In this document: positions 1 to 9,468 of the stretch, in pieces | How positions within the stretch are numbered: the stretch's first letter is position 1 | Layout of the letters: the number at the start of each line of letters is the position of its first letter | Assembly (NCBI GenBank): GCA_035652435.1 | Contig: DASRDU010000129.1 | Location: 62,001 to 126,000 of the forward strand | Length of the DNA: 64,000 nt | Direction of reading: 5' to 3' | Origin: DASRDU01 sp035652435 | GTDB lineage: Bacteria; Acidobacteriota; Blastocatellia; RBC074 | Notes under the pieces: model-generated | What the model was told of the DNA's origin: nothing | Database searches by the model: none | Seen by the model: only the letters and a program-made list of their open reading frames with translations | Program-made: the position numbers and the translations under genes

Positions 1-2
1 AC

Positions 3-1094
3 CTGCCCGCGATGCTTTACGCGCTGCGGTACCGCGACCTGAAGCCCGGCACGAGCCACAAATTCACCGTCCTGTTCGGCAAGACAGTCACGGAAGTCGA
101 AGCCACGGCGAAGCCGAGCGAGCGGGTCATTACGCAGGCCGGCGCTTTCGACGCGATCCGCGTGGACTTCAATTCCAAAGGCTCGTCATTTGACGCGGGC
201 AAGTACCGCGTGCGGGCGTGGTTTTCCAACGACGCGCAGCGCCTGCCGGTACTCGTGACGGCGCGACCGCCGTTCGGCGAGTTGCGCGCCGAGTTGTCCA
301 GCTCGACGATCAGCAACAAGCCGAAGACGGACATCAGCAGGAATCAGGGCGCGACTCCGCTCCTTGCGACGACCGGCAACCCGCCCCCGGGCGCGGTCTT
401 TGAAGCCATCTCGCTCGGTGAAGTCCCGCCCGATAACCTGCCTTTCCTCGTCGGCGAGCGGCTGAATTACGACATCTCTTGGGGGAACTTCGCTTCGGTC
501 GGGAAGGCGAATTTTTCAGTGCGGCGGCAGGGCAAGTTCGGCGACCACCGCGTCTTTGAATTCGTCACCGAGACCGCCAGCACGGGTGCGGCGCGGGCGG
601 TGATGAGCATCAACGACATCTTCACCAGTTATGCCGACGCGGAAAAACTGATGCCGGTGCGAACCGAGCTGCGGCTGCGCGAGGGCAGCCGGGACAAGGA
701 GATCACGGCCGATTACGACTGGGCCGGGAATGCCGTGAAGCTGAGCAACGGGACGGGCGTGGCGGTGAAGCCGAAGACGTTCGATCTGGTTTCGCTCTTT
801 TACGCGGTCCGTGCGGCTGACCTGAAGGTCGGCTCGACTTATACGTTTGATTTCCTTGACTCCAACCACCGCCTGAAATCAATGACCTTCAAAGTCATGA
901 AGCAGGAGACCATCGGCAGCCCGCTCGGCGCGCAGGAGGCGTTGCAGCTCGACATCCTCAGGACGGAAAATCAGCAGCTGATTTCTCAAGCCTGGGTCAC
1001 CAACGATGCCCGCCGCCTGCCGATTTACATCGCCGTCCGGCTGCGCATCGGCGAACTCCGCTTTCAATTAACCAGCCTGTCAGGGGCGAGATGA
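3..1094 (+). CDS. Tandem DUF3108 domain protein, 5'-truncated by the window edge
   Basis: The reading frame is already open at the first bases, so the start lies upstream of the window. Two copies of a DUF3108-type beta-rich domain are visible. The first is cut off at its N-terminus. The second begins near 'VGERLNYDISWG' (about 435-475) and runs to the stop. Both copies contain matching segments: 'LPAMLYALRYRDLKPG' in copy one and 'LVSLFYAVRAADLKVG' in copy two, and 'RRLPVLVTARPPFGELRAEL' against 'RRLPIYIAVRLRIGELRFQL'. DUF3108 proteins are usually exported envelope proteins of unknown function with a single domain, so the tandem arrangement is the notable point. No enzyme function can be assigned. 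Confidence 0.8.
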   Translation: MPAMLYALRYRDLKPGTSHKFTVLFGKTVTEVEATAKPSERVITQAGAFDAIRVDFNSKGSSFDAGKYRVRAWFSNDAQRLPVLVTARPPFGELRAELSSSTISNKPKTDISRNQGATPLLATTGNPPPGAVFEAISLGEVPPDNLPFLVGERLNYDISWGNFASVGKANFSVRRQGKFGDHRVFEFVTETASTGAARAVMSINDIFTSYADAEKLMPVRTELRLREGSRDKEITADYDWAGNAVKLSNGTGVAVKPKTFDLVSLFYAVRAADLKVGSTYTFDFLDSNHRLKSMTFKVMKQETIGSPLGAQEALQLDILRTENQQLISQAWVTNDARRLPIYIAVRLRIGELRFQLTSLSGAR

Positions 1095-1161
1095 CCCGTC
1101 CCCTGCCGGTGCCCGTTACGCCTCTCTTCCCTCTCTGAACTCACGACCAGCACGATTCCAT

Positions 1162-1812
1162 TCAGCAAATCAGATTATCCGCCAGGGCTTTTCGCCGGGC
1201 TTTCAGCAATCCCTCTTCATTGGTAATGCAAATATCCAGATCGCGCAGCAACCCATCCTGCAAACTGTAAATCAGCCCATGGACTGACAGCTCGTGGCCG
1301 CGCTGCCAGGCGCCCCGAACTACCGTCGTCTGACAGACGTTGATGGCCTGCTCGATGACATTCAGCTCACACAGTCTGTCGAAACGTTCGTGCCCGTCGG
1401 CGATGCCTTCGAGCAGCGCTTCATACTTATCCCTGACGTCCTCGACATGCCGGAGCCAGTTATCAATCAGACCCAGCCTGAGTTTTTTCATCGCGGCTTC
1501 GACGCCGCCGCAGCCGTAATGCCCGCAGACGATGATGTGTCTGACCCTGAGGACGTCAACCGCAAACTGAATGACCGAGAGGCAGTTCAGGTCGGTATGC
1601 ACGACAACATTCGCGACGTTGCGGTGGACGAACATTTCGCCAGGATCGAGGCCGACCAGCTGCGTCGCCGGCACGCGGCTGTCCGAACAGCCGATCCACA
1701 AATACTCGGGCGTCTGCTGCCTCGACAGGCTCTCGAAAAAATCCCGCCTTTGCGCGCTGATGCTTTCAGCCCAGGCCCTGTTCCCTTCGATCAGTTTCTC
1801 AAGTTTTCGCAT
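1162..1812 (-). CDS. can: Beta-class carbonic anhydrase
   Basis: It catalyses reversible hydration of CO2 to bicarbonate in the cytoplasm. The 216-aa length fits beta-class enzymes. Zinc ligands are all present: Cys42 and Asp44-Arg46 in CSDSR, then His98 and Cys101 in CGHYGC. The 'HRNVAN' and 'VCGHYGCGGV' signatures are intact. It is transcribed divergently from feoB, with a 198-bp shared region. The likely roles are bicarbonate supply for carboxylases and pH balance. The family call is secure; the symbol follows the E. coli Can/CynT-type enzymes. Confidence 0.95.
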   Translation of the reverse strand: MRKLEKLIEGNRAWAESISAQRRDFFESLSRQQTPEYLWIGCSDSRVPATQLVGLDPGEMFVHRNVANVVVHTDLNCLSVIQFAVDVLRVRHIIVCGHYGCGGVEAAMKKLRLGLIDNWLRHVEDVRDKYEALLEGIADGHERFDRLCELNVIEQAINVCQTTVVRGAWQRGHELSVHGLIYSLQDGLLRDLDICITNEEGLLKARRKALADNLIC

Positions 1813-1916
1813 CTTCCCTCATGATGAATTGTGATTGATGGGTGAAACTCCCTCGCCCCGGCCCCCACAGAATTTACCAGCCTCGGCAGAAAAAGACGAT
1901 GGGCCGGACAATTTAG

Positions 1917-1945
1917 TTGAAAATGGATTTCATTTTTACTAGAAT
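1917..1945 (+). promoter_or_regulatory. Sigma70-type promoter of feoB
   Basis: TTGAAA at 1917-1922 and TAGAAT at 1940-1945 are separated by exactly 17 bases, close to the housekeeping consensus. Transcription would start around 1952, giving a leader of about 58 bases before the feoB ATG at 2011. A GGAGGA ribosome site lies at 1995-2000. Confidence 0.65.
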
Positions 1946-1951
1946 CCATTT
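1921..1951. promoter_or_regulatory. Inverted repeat overlapping the feoB promoter, candidate DtxR-family operator
   Basis: AAATGGATT at 1921-1929 and its exact complement AATCCATTT at 1943-1951 are separated by 13 bases. The left arm overlaps the -35 element and the right arm overlaps the -10 element, so a bound repressor would block polymerase. The operon encodes its own DtxR-type regulator. Assigning that regulator to this site is inference; the sequence differs from the classical DtxR box. Confidence 0.5.
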
Positions 1952-2010
1952 CCCTTTTACCGCCGCCATCAGCCGGACCCGGTTGCGGCCTTGCGGAGGA
2001 CACATCTGAA

Positions 2011-4371
2011 ATGCCTGTTGCCACTGCCGAACATCGCACCATCACGCCCTCATCAACTGATCAGCCCCTTGTTGCCACGCGCAAATTGAAACTGCTGCTC
2101 GTCGGTAATCCGAACGTCGGCAAATCGGTCATCTTCGGCTGGCTGACGGGCAAATACGTCACGGTCTCGAATTACCCTGGCACAACAGTCGAAGTCTCGC
2201 GCGGCGGGATGCGTTACGGCGGGCGCGACTGGGAAGTGATTGACACGCCCGGCGTCAATTCACTGGTGCCGCAATCCGACGACGAGCGCGTGACGCGCGA
2301 CCTGCTCATCAATGCAGAGCCCGACCTGATCGTGCAGGTCGCCGACGCCAAGAACCTGCGCCGCACGCTGCTCGTCACCGCGCAACTCGCCCAGTTCGGC
2401 GTGCCGATGCTGCTCGTGCTGAACCTGATGGACGAGGCGCGCAGCCGCAACATCGAGATTGATGCGGCAGCCATCAGCGAATTATTCGGCATCCCTGTGG
2501 TCGAAACCGTCGCGACCGACGGCGAAGGTCTGGACAAACTGCACAAGCTGCTGGGCCGCGCCAAAGTCCCGAAAGACCCGCTCCGGGAAAAGTACCATCA
2601 GATTCTGACCGGCGAGGCGCTCAGAGGCACCGCGGTCGAGAACGGAACGGCGGGCATGCCTTTACCGCTCGCCATCGAGTGGCTGCAAACGCGCGACACT
2701 GGCTTGCGCGCCGCAATTGAGCAGGCGCTTGGAAACAACTCAAACGGTTCTGCCAATCACATCGCTGACGCCGGCAGCCGGCTGCGATTGCGAACGCTGA
2801 CCGCGCGGCTGGAAGAAACTCGAAATGGCTTTCTCGATGAAGCCGTCGCGAAATACAAGAAAGTCCTGCCCGGCGTGGCCGCCGATGCGCAGGAGAGCTT
2901 TTCGCTGAAGCTCGCCTTCGCGGCTCTGGCAGCCGGAATCACGCTGTTTCTTTATACCGAGGTCGCGCGCCGCTCGGGCTGGCCGAACCCTTACGATGCG
3001 GCGAACGGCTGGATCGAAGGGAGCCTGATCCCGGCGGCGCAGGCATTTTTCGCCCGGCTGCACCTTGGCCGGCTCTTCACACTGCTCTTCGGCACATTCA
3101 ACGAAGAGAGCAAAGCCTGGGAAAATGGTTTCCTCTACCCGCTCGTCACACAACTGGGGTTGCTGATCGCGCCGGTGATGACCCCTTTCGCGCTGGTCAT
3201 TCACAGGTCGAAAAGCTTTGCCGAAAAGCTCGGCGCCTGGTCGCGGGACTGGAAAACGGGGGTGCCGGTGCTGTTTGTGGTGCTGCTGCTCATGTATGAA
3301 TTCGTCGGCGTCATTGGCGCGGGCACACTCGTTGACGCGATTGAAAACAACGTCTTCAACGGGCTGCTCAATCCGGCGTTTCAGGCGATCATCCCGTCCG
3401 GATTCATCTACGACTTTCTGGTCGGGCAGTACGGCCTGATTTCGGTCGGCCTGACCTACGGGCTGGCGATCGTGCTGCCGATTGTCACGACCTTCTTCAT
3501 TGCCTTCGGACTGCTCGAAGACAGCGGGTATCTGCCGCGGCTGGCGATTCTGTCTGACCGCGGGTTCCGCTTTATGGGCCTGAATGGCAAGGCCGTGCTG
3601 CCGATGGTGCTGGGGCTCGGGTGCGACACGATGGCGACGATGACGACGCGCATTCTGGCGACGAAGAAGGAGCGCCTGATTGCGACCATCCTGCTCGCGC
3701 TCGGCGTCCCCTGTTCGGCGCAACTGGGCGTGATCCTGGGCATTACGGGATCGCTCAGTTACAAGGCGGTGCTGATCGTCTTCGGCGTCGTCGTGTCGCA
3801 GATGATGCTGGTCGGCTGGCTCTCGTCAAAACTGATCAAGGGGGAGCGCGGAGATTTTATCTTCGAGATCCCGCCGATCCGCGTGCCGATTGTCAAAAAC
3901 GTCTGGACGAAGACGCGCCAGCGGATGAAGTGGTATCTGAAAGAGGCTCTGCCGCTCTTCGTGCTGGGGACGCTGATTCTGTTCATCCTCGACCGGCTGC
4001 GCGTGCCGACGCCGTGGGGGACGATGAGCGGGCTCGGGTTGATCGAAGGGGCCTTGTCACCCGTCGTCACCGGCGTTCTCGACCTGCCGAAGCAGACGGC
4101 GCAGGTGCTGCTGCTCGGCTTCCTGCGGCGCGATTATGGGGCCGCCGGGTTGTTTCAGATGGTGCATGACGGCGTGCTGAGTCCGGTCCAGATCGTCACC
4201 GCGCTCGTTGTGCTGACGCTCTTCATCCCCTGCATCGCCAACTTCTTTATGATCGTCCGCGAACACGGGACCCGGAAAGCGCTCTACATCCTCGCCTTCA
4301 TCACTCCTTTCGCCATCGCCGTCGGCGGCGCGGTGAGCTGGGTGCTGCGGACACTGCACATTCACTTCTAA
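2011..4371 (+). CDS. feoB: Ferrous iron transporter FeoB
   Basis: GTP-driven Fe(II) uptake protein of the inner membrane, 786 aa. The N-terminal G domain has G1 GNPNVGKS (32-39), G3 DTPG (78-81) and G4 NLMD (138-141), followed by a helical linker. The membrane part starts near residue 294 with many hydrophobic helices. It includes the two gate segments with conserved cysteines, 'GLGCDTMATMTTRIL' and 'GVPCSAQLGV'. A roughly 25-residue extension precedes the G domain. GGAGGA at 1995-2000 supports the ATG. The DtxR-family gene follows after 3 bases, so the two form an operon. No separate feoA is present; a FeoA-like domain is carried by the regulator. Confidence 0.97.
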   Translation: MPVATAEHRTITPSSTDQPLVATRKLKLLLVGNPNVGKSVIFGWLTGKYVTVSNYPGTTVEVSRGGMRYGGRDWEVIDTPGVNSLVPQSDDERVTRDLLINAEPDLIVQVADAKNLRRTLLVTAQLAQFGVPMLLVLNLMDEARSRNIEIDAAAISELFGIPVVETVATDGEGLDKLHKLLGRAKVPKDPLREKYHQILTGEALRGTAVENGTAGMPLPLAIEWLQTRDTGLRAAIEQALGNNSNGSANHIADAGSRLRLRTLTARLEETRNGFLDEAVAKYKKVLPGVAADAQESFSLKLAFAALAAGITLFLYTEVARRSGWPNPYDAANGWIEGSLIPAAQAFFARLHLGRLFTLLFGTFNEESKAWENGFLYPLVTQLGLLIAPVMTPFALVIHRSKSFAEKLGAWSRDWKTGVPVLFVVLLLMYEFVGVIGAGTLVDAIENNVFNGLLNPAFQAIIPSGFIYDFLVGQYGLISVGLTYGLAIVLPIVTTFFIAFGLLEDSGYLPRLAILSDRGFRFMGLNGKAVLPMVLGLGCDTMATMTTRILATKKERLIATILLALGVPCSAQLGVILGITGSLSYKAVLIVFGVVVSQMMLVGWLSSKLIKGERGDFIFEIPPIRVPIVKNVWTKTRQRMKWYLKEALPLFVLGTLILFILDRLRVPTPWGTMSGLGLIEGALSPVVTGVLDLPKQTAQVLLLGFLRRDYGAAGLFQMVHDGVLSPVQIVTALVVLTLFIPCIANFFMIVREHGTRKALYILAFITPFAIAVGGAVSWVLRTLHIHF

Positions 4372-4374
4372 GAT

Positions 4375-5034
4375 ATGCATCAGCGGGTTTCCGAAGAGAT
4401 AGTCGAAGTCCTCGAAGCGGTCTGGACGAACGAGGAGAAGGGTTCGTCATCGGCTGACCACATTGCGGCGGACGCAAAGACCGAAGTCACCGAAGAGCTG
4501 CTCGCCGAATGCGAGCGCGAAGGTTACATCACGCGCAACGGGCGCGCCGAGATCCGCCTGACGGCGCGTGGCCGCCAGACGGCTGAAGAGGTGATCCGCC
4601 GTCACCGGCTGGCCGAACGACTGGTCGTTGACGTGCTGGGCATGACCTTGGAAGAGAGCGAAGCTGACGCCTGCGAATTCGAACACCTGCTCGCGCGCGG
4701 CGTTACTGACGCGATCTGCACGCTGCTCGGCCACCCGCGCCACTGCCCGCACCACCACCCGATCCCGGCGGGCGACTGCTGCCGCCAGGTTGAAAGCAAA
4801 TTTGACGCGGTCGTCACCACCGCTGACCGCCTCAACATCGGCGAACCGGCGCGCGTCGCCTACATCAGCGCGCGCAACTTCCCTCGCATTCAGAAGCTCG
4901 CCTCGCTCGGCATCTCGCCCGGCGTGCCCATCAAAATTCATCAGCGGTTCCCCAGCTTTGTGATTCAGTGCGAAGAGACGCAGATCGCGCTGGAAGAAGA
5001 GATCGCCCGCGACATTTACGTGTGGCGGGATTGA
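4375..5034 (+). CDS. DtxR/MntR-family metal-dependent repressor with C-terminal FeoA domain
   Basis: Transcriptional regulator of 219 aa. Residues 1-70 form the winged helix. Residues 71-140 form the dimerisation and metal-binding domain, with candidate ligands His77, Glu81, Cys100, Glu103 and His104, matching the pattern of DtxR. A family-typical 'HPRHCPHHHPIP' segment lies at 120-131. Residues about 148-219 are an SH3-like FeoA domain. It lies 3 bases after feoB and is almost certainly cotranscribed. It probably senses Fe(II) or Mn(II) and represses its own operon through the repeat at 1921-1951; that link is inferred. One ligand position occupied by His in DtxR appears to be Glu96 here. 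Confidence 0.92.
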   Translation: MHQRVSEEIVEVLEAVWTNEEKGSSSADHIAADAKTEVTEELLAECEREGYITRNGRAEIRLTARGRQTAEEVIRRHRLAERLVVDVLGMTLEESEADACEFEHLLARGVTDAICTLLGHPRHCPHHHPIPAGDCCRQVESKFDAVVTTADRLNIGEPARVAYISARNFPRIQKLASLGISPGVPIKIHQRFPSFVIQCEETQIALEEEIARDIYVWRD

Positions 5035-5304
5035 ATGCAGCAGCCGTCTTCATCAGAAAAGTAATTCAAAGCATCTGCCCTCTCAGTGTCTGATTCGCCC
5101 GTCACTTTCAGCCTCCACCGACATATCCCATCACCGGATACGGCTCCCGCAATAAAAATTTTCGCGGCCTGAGCCTTTTCGTTCCTGCCTGCCGCATGAG
5201 TCAGATGAAGTCATTCCAGCTTTTGTAATCAGCGCTCTGCGAAACTGCGGCACGGCAAATGACATCTCTGCCCGAGAGATAAAACAGAATGGAGAAGGTA
5301 TCCG

Positions 5305-8300
5305 ATGAGACAGTCAAATTTCTTCCGCTTCGCTCTGGCTTTCACGCTCATCGTAGCCCAGCTGCCGCCGTCAGTGCTGGCGCGAGTCGTGCCGGACACG
5401 ATCACCGGCACTCTCGTCGGGCGCGTCATCAATGCGGATGGGGCGACGCTCCCGGGGGTGCGCATCATCGCGACGAATCAGGAGACCGGTAATCAGCGCG
5501 CCACTCTGACCAGCCCGGAGGGCCGTTACCAGATCACCTTCCTGCCACTCGGCGTCTATACCATCGAGGCATGGTCAGAAGGAATGGTCGTCGTCAAGCC
5601 GACCAGACAGCCGATCAAGACTGCGCTCAACAAAACCGTCGAGACCGTCCCGGATATCACCCTCGGCCCGACCGCGCCCGCCGCCACGACGCCTCAGCCC
5701 GCACAGGCTCAGGTTGAAGAGGTCGGGCAGCTGGTCAACTTAACGGACGCCACGCGCCGCGCCAACACTGATGACCGGACGGCATCGCTGCTGCCGCTCG
5801 CAGCCGTCCGGTCATTTGATGAGCTGGCGCTGCTCGCCCCGGGCGTCGCCCCGCCGCCTGAAGTCAAAGGCGTGGCCGGGCCGGGTCTGGGCGCAGGCAT
5901 CGGCACGGCCGGACAGTTCTCAGTCAACGGCCAGCGCGCCCGCTCGAATAACTTCACCGTGGACGGTTCAGACAATAACGACGAAGACGTTGGTGTCAGG
6001 CGGCAGGGCTTTGCCTCGCTGATCCCGCAGAGCATTGAAAGCATCAGGGAATTCCAGATTGTCACGAGCCTCTGGGACGCCGAGCAGGGCCGCAACCCCG
6101 GCTCACAGGTCAATGCGGTATCCAAATCGGGGACACGCGAGCTTCACGGGTCGGTTTACGGATTCTTCAATCACGACGCGCTTAACGCGCGGAACTTCTT
6201 CGACTACGCTCAGGATCAGGCGCCGGCCAGCTACGCGCTCACGGCCGTTCCCAGATCCTTCGACCCGCCGCCCAGCCCCACGCGCGTCCCGGTCATTCTT
6301 TTCGGCCCGGGAGCGCCCGGCGGTCAGGCCGTCAGACTCTCCAACCCGTCTGAGGATAAGGATCACTACCTGCGCCATCAGGACGGGGTGGCGTTCGGGC
6401 TGCCATTTTCAAAGAAATATTTCGGTCCGCTCGGTTCGGGCGATCCGGCCAGGACTTTCTTCTTCGGTTCTTTTGAAAGGCAGGAGGTCAGGGCGCGGCA
6501 GGAGACGCATTTCTCGGTGCCGACGGTCGAGCAGCGCGGATTCTTCGGCTTGGGGGCGAGCGGCTACAGCATTGATCAGAGCAGGTTCCCGCCGACCTCC
6601 GCCGCCGGCGATGCGGTCTTTTCGCTCTTCCCTTTCGCCAATAATCCCATCGGGCCGTATGGCGAGAACACCTTTACTCAGGTCTTGCCGGCCAAGGCGA
6701 CTGGCACGATCTTCTCGCTTAAATTCGATCACAACTTCACGCTCTTCGGGCCGGAAGTGCGGCACACTCTGACGGGACGCTACAACTTCACCAACGACCG
6801 ACATGAGGTGCCGGCGGTCGGCGGCGCGATCTTCTCCGGCGTCGAGCCGCGGGTCGGGACGCAGAATCTGTCGCTCTTTCTCAACAGCCAGTTGACTCCG
6901 AGGGTCGCCAGTCAGTTGAGGAGCAGTTTCGGGCGCACGCGGCTGCGGTTCGCTGCCCTGCGCAATCCACTCAACCTGCCCTCGCAGTTGATCACCAATG
7001 ATCCGGTGAACAGCCCCTACCTGCTCAACCGGCTGGTACTGGCCAACTATTCCTCAACTATCCTGGCCCCTCCCGGCTCCGCGCCCTTCCGGTTTCCATT
7101 TGCCAGCTACACGACGCTCACTGACGACAGCGGGCAGCTTGCCACCACCGAAGCGTTTCTCGGGCCGGCAGGGCAACTGGTGGTCACGCCCTTCAGCGCG
7201 GTCGGGGCAGACACCACGCTCTTCCCGCAGGCGCGCGCCAACAACACAATTCAGGCGGCTGAGACGCTGACGCTCTTTCGCGGCAACCACACTTTCAAAT
7301 TCGGCACTGACATCCGGCGCACCCAGCTCAACAGCATGCTCAATCGCAACTTCCGCCCGCAGATCGTCTTCGGCGGGGCGCCGGATCTGAGCGGGAGCAG
7401 CCTGTTTGACCCGCTCTTTGCCCAGCAGCCCGTGCTGGATTCCTTCCGCCAGCTGACTTTCCGCGTGACGGCGAAAGGGAATCCCTTCAGCCCGACGCCC
7501 GGCTTTTACAGCGGTTCGGATCTGGCCGCGCTGGGCGTCCCGACCGGCATCTTCCAGGCGCTGACGACCGGGAAGACCGATACGGCCATCGCCCTGCGCT
7601 TCTGGCAGCAGAACTTTTTCTTCAACGACAACTGGTGCATCAGGCACGGACTGACATTGGATTACGGACTGAGGTATGAATACAACAGCGTCCCGCGCGA
7701 GGCGAACAATCGCATCGAGCAGACCTTCAGCGGCAGCAACCTGCCGGCGCCCGATCCTTCGCTCAACCTGCGCCTCCGTTACCCGCGACTGCCCGACAGA
7801 GTTGTCGCGTCACAGCAACTCGTGAGCGCCTTCGAGGTTTCGCGCCGGGCGCTGGAACAATTCCTGGACGGGCGCGAGGGCATCTATGACCCGGACCGAA
7901 ACAACTTCGGGCCGCACATCGGGTTCGCATGGGATCCGTTTGCCTCAAGCAGCACGCAGGCGGGCAAAACGGCCGTGCGCGGCGGCGCGGGAATTTATTA
8001 CGACCTCGCGCTCGGCAACGTCGTCAGCCAGTCGCGCAACGTCTTCCCGAACTTCATCCCGTTCAGTCTCGATTCCAGCACTTTCGACATCACACAGTCA
8101 TACGTCAAGCCGCCGCCGGGCTTCCCATCTAAGGGCTTGCAGAACGTCTTCAATCCATTCTTCAGCATCTTCGGAACTCAGGGGAGAGTCTGCCCTGACG
8201 TCACAGCCGAGGGCCTTTTCGGGTGTACGCTGCTGACCAAAGACGGGCGGCTGAACGTGATCGCGCTGCCGCCGGGGGCCGTGGTTCCGGTCCTGGGCGT

Positions 8301-9411
8301 ACTCTTCGATTCGCCTGCGCTGAGCGGCCAGCCTTCAGGTTCGGGCCTGGCTTTCACGCTGCCTGACCGCCACCTGCGCTCGCCTTATGCCCTCCACTTC
8401 AACCTTCAGTTGGAGCGGGAATTATCGAGTGACTACCTGGTCAATGTGGCCTACGTCGGCACGCGCGGGATCAGGTTGACGCGCTTCCGCACCCCGAACG
8501 GCGGATTGAATTCGCTGCTCGTGCCGTTCGATATTCTCGGCCTGACGCTCGACCGCGAGCGCGAGAAAAGGGCGCTGCCAGCCATCTCCCTGCCGCCGCT
8601 GCCCGGGAAGAATTTCTTCTACCGCCCGACTCCGGGCCTCGGCGCATACACCGTCTTTGATTCATCCGCCGCATCGAACTATCACTCGTTGCAGGTCGGC
8701 GTAACAAAGCGGTTTTCCAAAGGGTGGCAGATGAGTGGCACTTACACGTGGTCGCATGCGATTGACGACGTGTCGGACGTTTTCGATGTGGCGGGCGCGT
8801 ACAACCTGCCGCAGGACGACAGTAACCTGCGGGCCGAGCGCGGCAACGCGAATTTCGACATCCGTCACCGCTTCGTCCTGAGTACGATCTCGCATCTGCC
8901 TTTCCTCGCGCGCTTCGACAACGCTGCCGGGGTCAGAGGACTGCTGCTGGGCGGCTGGCAACTGGCGCAGGTTTCGACCTTCCAGACGGGCCAGCCGTTC
9001 ACCGTGAACACTAGCTTCGATATCAACCTCGACGGAAACCTGACCGACCGGATTGATACGCTCAACGGTCTGGAGGTCAGTGACGACAGACAGCAGCGAT
9101 TGCGCCTCACCGCGCCGCTCGCGACGGCGCTGTTGCCGCAGGACAACGGCCGGTTCACGCTGAGAGACGGACGGGTCGGGCGCAACACTTTCCGCGGCAG
9201 TGGTGTATTGAAAACCGACCTCACTCTGATCAAAAACTTCCGCGTGAAGGAAGGCTGGTCGTTCGTGCTGCGGATCGAAGCCTTCAATCTTTTCAACCGG
9301 ACTCACTTCGGCCTGCCCGTGCGCATCCTCGAAGCGCCGGCTTTCGGACGCTCGGTTGACACGTCCGTCAATCCGCGACAGGTGCAGTTCGCGCTCAAGT
9401 TTGCTTTCTGA
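5305..9411 (+). CDS. Oar-like TonB-dependent outer membrane receptor
   Basis: A 1368-aa outer membrane protein. A signal peptide (about residues 1-27) is followed by a carboxypeptidase-regulatory beta-sandwich (about 33-115, 'GTLVGRVINADGATLPGV'). A plug domain comes next (about 170-290), containing 'FSVNGQRARSNNFTVDGSDN'. The rest is a long beta barrel ending in the aromatic tail 'QFALKFAF', as expected for an outer membrane barrel. GGAGAAGG lies just upstream of the ATG. Such Oar/CarboxypepD_reg receptors are abundant in Acidobacteria and are thought to import oligosaccharides or peptides or to act in adhesion. The substrate cannot be read from the sequence. The gene appears monocistronic, with the convergent epsI-like gene beyond it. 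Confidence 0.9.
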   Translation: MRQSNFFRFALAFTLIVAQLPPSVLARVVPDTITGTLVGRVINADGATLPGVRIIATNQETGNQRATLTSPEGRYQITFLPLGVYTIEAWSEGMVVVKPTRQPIKTALNKTVETVPDITLGPTAPAATTPQPAQAQVEEVGQLVNLTDATRRANTDDRTASLLPLAAVRSFDELALLAPGVAPPPEVKGVAGPGLGAGIGTAGQFSVNGQRARSNNFTVDGSDNNDEDVGVRRQGFASLIPQSIESIREFQIVTSLWDAEQGRNPGSQVNAVSKSGTRELHGSVYGFFNHDALNARNFFDYAQDQAPASYALTAVPRSFDPPPSPTRVPVILFGPGAPGGQAVRLSNPSEDKDHYLRHQDGVAFGLPFSKKYFGPLGSGDPARTFFFGSFERQEVRARQETHFSVPTVEQRGFFGLGASGYSIDQSRFPPTSAAGDAVFSLFPFANNPIGPYGENTFTQVLPAKATGTIFSLKFDHNFTLFGPEVRHTLTGRYNFTNDRHEVPAVGGAIFSGVEPRVGTQNLSLFLNSQLTPRVASQLRSSFGRTRLRFAALRNPLNLPSQLITNDPVNSPYLLNRLVLANYSSTILAPPGSAPFRFPFASYTTLTDDSGQLATTEAFLGPAGQLVVTPFSAVGADTTLFPQARANNTIQAAETLTLFRGNHTFKFGTDIRRTQLNSMLNRNFRPQIVFGGAPDLSGSSLFDPLFAQQPVLDSFRQLTFRVTAKGNPFSPTPGFYSGSDLAALGVPTGIFQALTTGKTDTAIALRFWQQNFFFNDNWCIRHGLTLDYGLRYEYNSVPREANNRIEQTFSGSNLPAPDPSLNLRLRYPRLPDRVVASQQLVSAFEVSRRALEQFLDGREGIYDPDRNNFGPHIGFAWDPFASSSTQAGKTAVRGGAGIYYDLALGNVVSQSRNVFPNFIPFSLDSSTFDITQSYVKPPPGFPSKGLQNVFNPFFSIFGTQGRVCPDVTAEGLFGCTLLTKDGRLNVIALPPGAVVPVLGVLFDSPALSGQPSGSGLAFTLPDRHLRSPYALHFNLQLERELSSDYLVNVAYVGTRGIRLTRFRTPNGGLNSLLVPFDILGLTLDREREKRALPAISLPPLPGKNFFYRPTPGLGAYTVFDSSAASNYHSLQVGVTKRFSKGWQMSGTYTWSHAIDDVSDVFDVAGAYNLPQDDSNLRAERGNANFDIRHRFVLSTISHLPFLARFDNAAGVRGLLLGGWQLAQVSTFQTGQPFTVNTSFDINLDGNLTDRIDTLNGLEVSDDRQQRLRLTAPLATALLPQDNGRFTLRDGRVGRNTFRGSGVLKTDLTLIKNFRVKEGWSFVLRIEAFNLFNRTHFGLPVRILEAPAFGRSVDTSVNPRQVQFALKFAF

Positions 9412-9468
9412 TCGATGGAGTAAAGGTGTGAAGTGCTGGTGATGACGGATCGAACGCGGCGGCCCTGC

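Noticed and set aside
2740..3723. 327-aa open frame on the minus strand
   Set aside because: Antisense to feoB, rich in Arg and Gln, no recognisable domain or ribosome site.
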